DNA of 29,836 bases from a virus. Location of the stretch: positions 1 to 29,836 of IMG/VR virus record IMGVR_UViG_3300036913_000049; one strand, written 5' to 3'. This document shows positions 23,601 to 28,989 of the stretch, one piece after another. The notes beneath the pieces are model-generated. The model saw only the letters and a program-made list of their open reading frames with translations, did not search any database and was not told where the DNA came from. Position numbers and translations under genes: made by a program. Each line of letters opens with the position of its first letter. The first letter of the stretch is position 1.

Positions 23601-24530
23601 CAGCTCGCCGGTAAACCCGCCCAATGATTGGGACACTGCTTGTGACCCCTCCATGGTCATTAAGGCAGACTTGCCTCGACCGCCTAGTTGGGTGGGGTCT
23701 AACGAGGGAATCATTTCGTAGGCTTTGGAGTAGACATCCATTGCCTGTTGAGCGGTTAAGCCAGATTTCTTATAGAGCTCTGTGGTTGACTGAATTGTTT
23801 TAGCAACATCAGCAGGGCTATTCATGGTGCCGACTGCCATGTTCATATACTGGTTTAGCTGGGCATCCGACATCTTCGAGGTATCAATGTTATAGGACCT
23901 GAGAAGCCCTAACATCCCATCAACATCGGACGCTGAAGTACCATATTGTCGCCCTAACTTCAGTGACTGGTCGGTAATGGCAGAAGTCGCAGAGGCCATG
24001 TTAGATTGTGTGGTGCCCCCTGACATCGCAGCCCTCGTTGCCGCATCGTTCAGGTCTGCGTAACCTTGAATATCATTCTGGATGCCAGCATAGATGTCTT
24101 CAAGACCTGAGACAACCGCGTCAAAGGCTGCTACTCCCGCGCCTATGGCGGCTCCCGCCGCGACCATGTCCCACATAGAGCTGCTTGCCCGGTCTGCTCC
24201 ACTAGCGACTTCATCGAGAGCCGCGGCGTTTTCACCCGCGCTTAAGACGCCTTGAGCTGCTTCTTCTCCAGCCTGGCCTAAACTCCTAAGACTCTCGGCT
24301 CCTGTGTCAGCGGATGCTTGGATTCTGTCGCCTACTTCATCAGCAGAATCCTTGAGGACTTCAAAATCTGCTATGATTTCATCTGTCGGTAAAGCTAGTT
24401 TAGTGCCTTGAAAAGCGTCTTCGATTTCTTGGGCTTTGTCCTCTGCCAGGCTTACCGCATCATTTAGAGCATCTTCAAGGTCATCAGTCGTGCCCTTTAT
24501 CGCGATGCTAACCGAACCGGCGTCAACCAC
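20655..24530 (-). CDS. Tail tape measure protein
   Basis: At 1291 residues this is the longest gene. It sets tail length and is released during DNA delivery. The start is a GTG at 24530 with GCGAGGT 7 bases upstream. The N-terminus (about 1-110) is coiled-coil-like and charged; a hydrophobic segment MVAAGAAIGAGVAAFDAVVS (about 117-136) follows, then a region with GLLRSYNIDTSKMSDAQLNQ and DVAKTIQSTTELYKKSGLTA, the phage TMP core. The C-terminus has the common ATAALVGEEGEEYVVPHGGA and NHYHFDGI ending. Three CxxC-type clusters around residue 1050 (CSTCGGAAGSC, then DCTGC) are unusual and might bind metal. It probably has its own promoter in the region before it. Confidence 0.93.
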   Translation of the reverse strand: MVDAGSVSIAIKGTTDDLEDALNDAVSLAEDKAQEIEDAFQGTKLALPTDEIIADFEVLKDSADEVGDRIQASADTGAESLRSLGQAGEEAAQGVLSAGENAAALDEVASGADRASSSMWDMVAAGAAIGAGVAAFDAVVSGLEDIYAGIQNDIQGYADLNDAATRAAMSGGTTQSNMASATSAITDQSLKLGRQYGTSASDVDGMLGLLRSYNIDTSKMSDAQLNQYMNMAVGTMNSPADVAKTIQSTTELYKKSGLTAQQAMDVYSKAYEMIPSLDPTQLGGRGKSALMTMEGSQAVSQSLGGFTGELALLETMKQVAPQAMPNMIGSTLVSFAANLDKSSDAALKSTTSAKGKVTQTVVAAKGIGQYLTGTGLTVSGLQAEGPIKAIQDLYAAQEKTGKDLFTPIFGAGNAGMALSIAQNLPQVYALKAGLEDAAGADTDLGQKTDDLSRALNRGGETFDQMGHEIGKVVAGPAQDWSNWLAGPGYDAFDRFIKKIQSGDIKGALDSLAQDFENYDWSAAGEKAGQNLVSRFASGIDNQDAGALGNALATLLNGALVYVEGVIGAGLNWQDILFGKTPLDSLLKPLETVLGDHSKLAADTMKLNFDEGTIGAIQAIYNFHDSAVGAIAGVIASVEMLADAFSGDLVGAINGASQAAGGFNLIQQGAGTGTGTSQSTSAPQVNQTRFSVAANPNGDKSVLGGPTYVIMDASTGKPMQGAYGSEYASQSAAESGINQYLATHPNDIVNTPAPAPQTNVPAPQTQSASGQSWSDKLGGSEAWLLGKLGMGASAGEDIYKSGDVIPGSGIGGNTGIIQGSGADKVAGTTQGGSTIWSSIWKPAIEGLAASAYNYMEQQDVDLNTRLKSPVGGAGSFTPITTTTKPGMTQYPPATPQPNVYTPKNLADTQVKTDDLGKSIKDMGTASDQASKFAQYDTDAISKLGGMWDKYDSDKVISEDKAAIAADNLKISTDASARALETATIDWSLLIDQLNATLSGAGIPAISTALGNLGSSCSTCGGAAGSCSAQVANASVGFNQLSGVVSDCTGCVMSDFGKWQEAQTDLFRGAYIGASGDKYAAWDQANGYPPVIPARTGSALYDTYAQQGISRESNGQVLNLDTGSYKQQTDAMLKDMSAKSATIKTDADTTPALASANQAVSTINGMSATITVGIDVVGGGGGSAGSNGGGLSNLANYFGHAGDTSVWGSGFTGFTSQYPTYASGGPTPSRATAALVGEEGEEYVVPHGGALIKGGGKPSVIENHYHFDGILIGNIDELANKIAKIQTDNNLNR

Positions 24531-24532
24531 AG

Positions 24533-24781
24533 AGAAACCTCGCTAACTGAAAATAGATGTTATCGGATTTATGTTTTTCCTAAGATAGTAAATTTGATAA
24601 GTTTGCGATTCATGGTTCATGAACCGTGAACCATAATTCTTAGATAACCTTAAAACAACTATTTATCTTATATCTATCTTAATATTTCCTCTTCCTCGAA
24701 GTAAGTGCTATATAGAATTTAGCAAAATCCGGCTAAATTCTTGCAGTTTTGAACTCTCTAGTTGGAGAGTCTAATTATGGT
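24533..24781. promoter_or_regulatory. AT-rich intergenic region with nested inverted repeats
   Basis: This 249-bp space between the tape measure start and the winged-helix gene holds, in order, one arm of a 27-bp inverted repeat, AT-rich tracts with AAGATA/TATCTT variants, the 9-base pair GAATTTAGC (24715-24723) with GCTAAATTC (24732-24740), the hairpin ACTCTC (24753-24758)/GAGAGT (24765-24770), and the second 27-bp arm, which runs into the next gene. It must carry the tape-measure promoter. The layout also suits an operator complex or a replication origin; the sequence cannot decide. Confidence 0.6.
24612..24638. repeat. 27-bp inverted repeat, left arm, with a GGTTCATGAACC palindrome
   Basis: The segment is the exact reverse complement of 24773-24799. 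It holds a perfect 12-base palindrome GGTTCATGAACC followed by a third GAACC half-site (GTGAACC), so a dimer plus one more subunit could bind. It lies about 80-105 bases upstream of the tape-measure start. Confidence 0.95.
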
Positions 24782-24799
24782 TCACGGTTCATGAACCAT
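24773..24799. repeat. 27-bp inverted repeat, right arm, overlapping the end of a winged-helix gene
   Basis: The reverse complement of the left arm. Bases 24782-24799 encode the last five residues and stop (MVHEP) of the winged-helix gene on the minus strand, so coding sequence and binding site overlap. Confidence 0.95.
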
Positions 24800-25228
24800 A
24801 GATTTAAGCTCAAGAAGATTCTTTCGGGGATCTAAGCTCGATGGTCGCGCAATTAAAAAATCGCATTGCTTAACCAGTTTTGAAAAGCTACTCTTCGGCA
24901 TCTTCATCTTCTTCCTTGCATCTATCGAAAGCATCTTGCCCCCGCTGGCGGCAATTAAGAGATGAAGGATGTCAGCCTTATCCTTCAGTTCTGAAGTCGG
25001 ATCTTTGCGGATAGATCTTGTTAGATTAGCCACAACTTCAGAAACATCAGCTCTCCACATTTCCAGATGTTCTATGCGCTCGATATATGGTCGATTTGCC
25101 GCCTTAATAATCGCTCGAAGCTCTTTGGAATTAATAAGAAAAGCCTGTTCAGTATCCGGTACACAATCGGCTTGCTGCGCCGACCCAAAGCCTTTTAAGC
25201 TTTCCAGTAATACCTTCTCTTGTATCAT
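24782..25228 (-). CDS. Putative winged-helix DNA-binding protein
   Basis: The ATG at 25228 has GGAG 8 bases upstream, in a small hairpin (TACCG/CGGTA). The 148 residues are mostly helical up to about residue 85 (LRAIIKAANRPYIERIEHLE), then a likely winged helix from about 85 to 140: ILHLLIAASGGKMLSIDARK, MKMPKSSFSKLVKQCDFLIA and a short basic wing. The N-terminal helices could dimerise. The 27-bp palindromic repeats flanking the adjacent intergenic region make it a natural local regulator or initiator, but this is inferred from position only. It is read in the same direction as the tape measure. Confidence 0.7.
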   Translation of the reverse strand: MIQEKVLLESLKGFGSAQQADCVPDTEQAFLINSKELRAIIKAANRPYIERIEHLEMWRADVSEVVANLTRSIRKDPTSELKDKADILHLLIAASGGKMLSIDARKKMKMPKSSFSKLVKQCDFLIARPSSLDPRKNLLELKSMVHEP

Positions 25229-25243
25229 ACCGTTCTCCGGTAG

Positions 25244-25266
25244 GCTCGGGGGGTCTAGACCCGAGC
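25244..25266. repeat. GC-rich hairpin between two regulatory genes
   Basis: GCTCGGG (25244-25250) pairs with CCCGAGC (25260-25266), and the loop includes the palindrome GGTCTAGACC. On the plus strand it is followed by a T-rich stretch. It lies in the 103-bp gap after the zinc-ribbon gene (minus strand) and may act as an operator or an RNA structure ahead of the winged-helix gene. Confidence 0.55.
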
Positions 25267-25331
25267 AATTCTTCTATTTTGATTTCTAGCAATCCCTCGG
25301 ATGGGTTCCATGAATTTAAACCTGCCTAAAC

Positions 25332-25562
25332 TCATGCCCTTATTCCGCGTGGATTTCTCGGGTGTATGCTAAGAGCTGGATAGTTGTCTTTGATCATAAT
25401 TTCCGATTGTGTCGTGCCTCCTATTAGGATTAGAAAACGCTCTTCGCACTTCTCACAAATCGCAAATTGAGTATATCCGCGCTCACGCCTCACCTCATAG
25501 GATTTATAACCACAACCGGGGCAGCCATATTCTCTAACATCCGAGATTTTGACAGCAATCAT
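25332..25562 (-). CDS. Small zinc-ribbon protein
   Basis: The start at 25562 is favoured because GGAGATGG sits about 8 bases upstream; ATG at 25571 and GTG at 25577 are alternatives. The 76 residues carry CPGCGY (about 14-19) and CEKC (about 36-39), the two halves of a zinc ribbon, with a basic stretch between them (YEVRRERGYTQFAI). It is probably a small nucleic-acid- or protein-binding factor. It lies in a compact three-gene regulatory set with winged-helix genes on both sides. Confidence 0.68.
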   Translation of the reverse strand: MIAVKISDVREYGCPGCGYKSYEVRRERGYTQFAICEKCEERFLILIGGTTQSEIMIKDNYPALSIHPRNPRGIRA

Positions 25563-25601
25563 CAGAGCCATCTCCACTGATCTTTGCCCGCTGAATGAGT
25601 A

Positions 25602-25898
25602 TCATAGCACCCCAAAATCCTTAGCTCCGAGAATCGTTTTGCTGTTGTTCAGGTATTTCATAAGCTCAATTCCACGAGGTGTAATAGCAACTAAGCCACT
25701 CTCTAAATACTCGAAGGCCCCGCAGCTTAACAATTTATTGAAATGTTTATTCCCTATCGTCCAGTTTACACCGGTTGCATCGAATATACCCTGTTTTGGT
25801 AATGCTTCTGGTTCCTTTCCCGTCACGACTTGGAGCATAGAAAGTCTAATATCCATATCACCGCGCTTTGGCCTAGCTTTCGGTCTTTTTGTTTTCAT
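25602..25898 (-). CDS. Winged-helix protein, archaeal type
   Basis: The ATG at 25898 follows GGGTGAT; a TTG four codons earlier is less likely. After a basic N-terminus (KTKRPKARPKRGDMD) the 98 residues show an archaeal winged helix: IRLSMLQVVTG, a helix-turn-helix near IGNKHFNKLLSCGAFEYLES and a wing LVAITPRGIELMKYL. The arrangement matches the protein at 3449. It is divergent from the plus-strand ParB-type gene at 26172, with a palindrome-rich space between them, so it may control both. Confidence 0.72.
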   Translation of the reverse strand: MKTKRPKARPKRGDMDIRLSMLQVVTGKEPEALPKQGIFDATGVNWTIGNKHFNKLLSCGAFEYLESGLVAITPRGIELMKYLNNSKTILGAKDFGVL

Positions 25899-26171
25899 AA
25901 TATCACCCAATTTTAAGTCTCATAGTTCCGGCTCAATCAAATGATCATAAAGTCCACTAGACAAAGTGTGCCGGAACTTTCGTCCTTTATCTAAATGACA
26001 ATTCCAGAATACTTAAACTTATCTATGGTTAGTATATAAACTTCTATAAATTTCTTCGAAGTATCGTTGCTGTATGCTTATTATAGGCCTAAAGTATCAT
26101 AGATACTGTAAATGAGTAACTATTTATGTCAATCGAAGGATTTTAGATAAGGGTATTGCGGAGACACGAAA
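25899..26171. promoter_or_regulatory. Divergent promoter region with several palindromes
   Basis: Between the winged-helix gene (minus) and the ParB-type gene (plus). AGTTCCGGC (25924-25932) is matched by GCCGGAACT (25970-25978), 9 of 9. A plus-strand TATA-like GTATATAAAC lies near 26032, ACTTC/GAAGT arms surround TATAAATTTCTTC just after it, and AGTATC/GATACT (26093-26107) forms a tight dyad. GCGGAGA precedes the ATG at 26172. Confidence 0.6.
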
Positions 26172-27434
26172 ATGAGAATAAAGATAGAGGATATCAAGAG
26201 GGGAGAACGCCTGCGGCCCATCGACCGGTCAAAGGTCAAGGATCTAGCCGACAGCATCAAAGAGGTTGGACTGATTCACCCCATTGTGCTTACGCCTGAT
26301 AACGTATTAGTCTCAGGTGAACATCGCATAGAGGCCATGTTACTGAATGGCGAAACTGAGATAGAGTACACCGTCAAGGATTACGACGCTTTGCATAAAA
26401 CGCTCGCTGAAATTGATGAGAATATCCAACGAGCAGAGCCTGAATACCTCTCAAGGGGCCGTATGTTGCTCAAGCGAAAGGAACTTTGGGAAGTTCTGCA
26501 TCCCGAATCTGTATCAAGAGGCGGCGACCGAAAATCGCCAGACTACCAGGAGAAGAAGCAGGCTGGAAAACTCCCTAGCTTTAGGACCGATACCGCAAAG
26601 AAGCTCAGCATAGCTCCCAAGACCGTCGATAGAGAAGTCATGATAGCCCAGAAACTCAGCCCTGTGGTCCAGGAGGAGGTTAGAAAAGTAGACCTACCGA
26701 AGAAAGATGCTCTGCTACTAATCAAGCATGCCCCTACTGAGCATCAGCAGATGGCGATTCTTAAACGTATGGAAGTTGGAAAGGCCAAAGATGTTAAAGA
26801 TGCTTACAAGCAAATCGAAAAAGAAGATATGGCCGCCAAAGGTCGCGACATAGAGGGCGACGAGCTGGCAACTTTCCAAGAGGGCGACCCTATAGAATTG
26901 CTGAAAATGATCAATAATGAATCATTTAAGGCAATATTGACCTGCATATCGGAAGAATCTAAGATAGAAATTCTCTTGCGCGAGGGATCACGCATATTAG
27001 AACCTGAGGGGGTTCTCGCTCTGATGATACCGCCTTCCCTAATTGGGGCGGTCATAAAGGCATCATGCCCAGTGGAAATAAGATACTACTGGACCATAGC
27101 CGACACCCTGGCAAAAACTATTGATGCCCTTAATGTCACCTCGGCTTGGATGCCCGTTATGATCTACGTTAAGGATGGTCAGGCCTTGAAACTCACCGCC
27201 GACTGCATCACCAAGGCTATAGACGCCCTGACACGAGAAGAGGACCACGCCATACAGCTCATAGGCAAGATATCCAAGCCCGGGGATACCATCTTGGACC
27301 CATTCATGGGCCAGACATTACAGACCTACTTGGGGCCTGCGGTGGGCCGCAAATTCGTGGGTTTCGGCAATAAGGGTATGATAGATCTAGCGAAAGGTCA
27401 TTTGCATAGAGTCAAGGGCTTGGTAGCCATCTAA
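26172..27434 (+). CDS. ParB-type protein fused to a decayed DNA methyltransferase domain
   Basis: This is the only convincing plus-strand gene. Residues 1-75 are a ParB/sulfiredoxin domain with the signature VSGEHRIEAM (about 48-57), followed by a helix-turn-helix region (TAKKLSIAPKTVDREVMIAQ, about 140-160). From about residue 235 the sequence follows the plan of an N4/N6 methyltransferase, but the catalytic DPPY is replaced by TCIS in FKAILTCISEES, and the SAM-binding motif reads LDPFMGQTLQTYLG in place of DPFxGSGTT. Both key sites are broken, so it should not methylate. It may bind DNA or a partner. It converges with the transglutaminase-like gene and overlaps its end by 4 bases. Confidence 0.75.
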   Translation: MRIKIEDIKRGERLRPIDRSKVKDLADSIKEVGLIHPIVLTPDNVLVSGEHRIEAMLLNGETEIEYTVKDYDALHKTLAEIDENIQRAEPEYLSRGRMLLKRKELWEVLHPESVSRGGDRKSPDYQEKKQAGKLPSFRTDTAKKLSIAPKTVDREVMIAQKLSPVVQEEVRKVDLPKKDALLLIKHAPTEHQQMAILKRMEVGKAKDVKDAYKQIEKEDMAAKGRDIEGDELATFQEGDPIELLKMINNESFKAILTCISEESKIEILLREGSRILEPEGVLALMIPPSLIGAVIKASCPVEIRYYWTIADTLAKTIDALNVTSAWMPVMIYVKDGQALKLTADCITKAIDALTREEDHAIQLIGKISKPGDTILDPFMGQTLQTYLGPAVGRKFVGFGNKGMIDLAKGHLHRVKGLVAI

Positions 27435-28108
27435 GCCAAATCTTTTGCACCAAAAAAACTTTTTGCGCTCTTAAATGATGGCTCTAAATTTGTCGAACCT
27501 TCGGAGATTTTTTGAGCCTCTTCCTGGTAATTTAAACCAGTATTGCCTTGGCTTGTCGAATTCCACCAATCCCACCCATCGAGGTTGAAACTATCAGCTA
27601 ACTTGTATATGTCGATGAACACCCTTTCAGGCTGGTTATAATATCCGTACACCTTGAAATCTGGGGCGCTTTGGTCGGGACTATGCAGGTAAAGAGTTAT
27701 AATATTAGGATTCACGCGAGTATGGGGGTCATATCCTGCATTTCCATCAATATAATAATATTTTCCTGAGAGTTTTACCCTAACCCAGGCATGGCCTGAG
27801 GAACCATTTTCTGAAAAATGCTTGAAATGGTTCGACATGCAAATCTCAGCATCATACCCCCGAGACATGAGCCTCCATTGGACATAGGTCGCTATATTGC
27901 TGCAACGAAATACTTTCGAATCATAGGGTCTAGGAATTTCTAAGCCCGTGGCATTCATAAGGGCCTCGGGTGTCATGCCAGGGCAAGCGAGACTCAAATA
28001 ATAAGGCCGCGGGATCTTGGCTAGGTTATCTGCTTCGCTAATCGCGGATACCGCTACGCTCATTAGGAGGGTTACAAGAATTACGCCAGACAGATAAGCC
28101 AACCCCAT
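27431..28108 (-). CDS. Secreted transglutaminase-like protein, possible envelope peptidase
   Basis: The 225-residue protein has an N-terminal signal peptide (MGLAYLSGVILVTLLMSVAV, cleavage about residue 22) and a plausible transglutaminase-fold triad: C69 (KVFRCSNIATYVQ), H106 (SSGHAWVRVKL) and D121 (YYYIDGNAGYD). Enzymes of this fold cut or exchange peptide amide bonds; the pseudomurein endopeptidases of methanogen viruses use the same Cys-His-Asp triad. This host group lacks pseudomurein, so the target could be an S-layer or sheath protein. The TATA box of promoter copy 4 sits about 28 bases before the ATG, predicting a leaderless mRNA under the shared operator. It is a good lysis or entry candidate. 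Confidence 0.72.
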   Translation of the reverse strand: MGLAYLSGVILVTLLMSVAVSAISEADNLAKIPRPYYLSLACPGMTPEALMNATGLEIPRPYDSKVFRCSNIATYVQWRLMSRGYDAEICMSNHFKHFSENGSSGHAWVRVKLSGKYYYIDGNAGYDPHTRVNPNIITLYLHSPDQSAPDFKVYGYYNQPERVFIDIYKLADSFNLDGWDWWNSTSQGNTGLNYQEEAQKISEGSTNLEPSFKSAKSFFGAKDLA

Positions 28109-28119
28109 AAAAGACTATT

Positions 28120-28140
28120 ATAGGTTGTTAGCCTATAAGG
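28120..28140 (-). promoter_or_regulatory. BRE/TATA promoter with overlapping operator, copy 4
   Basis: The minus strand reads AAAAACC, TTATAGG, then CTAACAACCTAT: ATAGG-N7-CCTAT again, with the arms changed in a compensating way from the other copies. The ATG at 28108 is 12 bases past the dyad, so the message should be leaderless. The element overlaps the stop codon of the chaperone extension. Confidence 0.72.
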
Positions 28141-28483
28141 TTTTTGGTAAGTCCTTCTTCCTGCTCAGATCTTCGCAAGACTTCGTGTGATCTGGTTCGG
28201 TCGGTTTTGGCTCTTCCGGATATTCTTCTTCGAAATCTTTCAGATTGCCCATGAAAGCGGCCCCAATATCCCGCGCTGCCCTCCATGTAAAATACTGCCT
28301 CTCTCGGATTTTATTATTATGATATTCAAACAATCCTCGCAACTCATAATTTTTAAGCCTGAAAAATTGGGCCTCAGTCAGCCCGAGGATCTTGATCGCT
28401 TGGTCTAAGAGAGGCTGCCAATCTAAGGCACTTTCTCCAGGCTGAGGTCCTCCATTGGCGAGGCCGTGGCCGGAACCTTTTCC
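28133..28483 (-). CDS. Tail chaperone extension (GT type), reached by -1 frameshift
   Basis: The frame encodes ESALDWQPLLDQAIKILGLT then EAQFFRLKNYELRGLFEYHN, which is the typical second half of phage tail assembly chaperones (compare the T part of lambda gpGT). It continues to a stop at 28133. It is in the -1 frame relative to the gene at 28423 and stays open well upstream of that gene's TAG (28423-28425). No ATG, GTG or TTG occurs before a TTG at 28342, in the middle of the domain, so separate initiation is unlikely. A possible slip site is GGAAAAG at 28477-28483, similar to lambda GGGAAAG, though the Glu codon would re-pair poorly. Confidence 0.7.
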   Translation of the reverse strand, partial: GKGSGHGLANGGPQPGESALDWQPLLDQAIKILGLTEAQFFRLKNYELRGLFEYHNNKIRERQYFTWRAARDIGAAFMGNLKDFEEEYPEEPKPTEPDHTKSCEDLSRKKDLPKTL

Positions 28484-28926
28484 TTGACCCTGGTTCGAGA
28501 AGGGACACCAAGAAAGAAGTCTGTGGCCTCAACAATCTTGTTAAATAAATTCGTTCTGGCTCCGATCGTGGTAACTAATGTGATTTCGTTGCCCTCTTTA
28601 TCCAGGATAGGCTTACCTGCCCTATCCGTGGCTTTTTCCTCTTTCTCATACGGCACGAAGGATTTCACGTAATCTTTATAGATCTTTGAGATATCTTCAA
28701 ATTCTACATCGGGATTGGCCACAATCAATGACTGCCAGATGATTACCCTCATCCTGTCCATCGACATGTTATCACGGTCATTTAGGATGGGCAGGAACGT
28801 AAGCCTATCCTTTCCCGTTCGTCCTTCTGACATATTGATTATACCCTCGACCTTGGCCATTACGCCAAAGTCTATTATGATTTCCATAGGGCTAGGCGCA
28901 TTAATGAAAAATTTGGTTTCTCCCAT
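28423..28926 (-). CDS. Tail assembly chaperone (G type)
   Basis: The 167-residue protein has the size, position and acid/base balance of the first tail chaperone between the tail tube and tape measure genes: it keeps the tape measure from aggregating while the tube polymerises around it. Residues 10-100 form the core (FGVMAKVEGIINMSEGRTGK, then DRMRVIIWQSLIVANPDVEF) and the C-terminal 50 are flexible. A GAGG ribosome site precedes the ATG. The promoter at 28945-28966 leaves only a leader of about 11 bases. Near its end the ribosome is expected to slip into the -1 frame some of the time. Confidence 0.75.
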   Translation of the reverse strand: MGETKFFINAPSPMEIIIDFGVMAKVEGIINMSEGRTGKDRLTFLPILNDRDNMSMDRMRVIIWQSLIVANPDVEFEDISKIYKDYVKSFVPYEKEEKATDRAGKPILDKEGNEITLVTTIGARTNLFNKIVEATDFFLGVPSRTRVKEKVPATASPMEDLSLEKVP

Positions 28927-28944
28927 AAAATTCCTCTACCGGTT

Positions 28945-28966
28945 ATAGGCGTTTAACCTATAAAAG
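28945..28966 (-). promoter_or_regulatory. BRE/TATA promoter with overlapping operator, copy 5
   Basis: The minus strand reads CTTTTATAGG followed by TTAAACGCCTAT, matching copy 3 through the whole dyad. It lies between the tail tube gene (ending at 28990) and the chaperone gene (starting at 28926), so the shared operator also controls a late structural gene. Confidence 0.78.
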
Positions 28967-28989
28967 ATTTGCTGTTAGCACAGCCAGAC

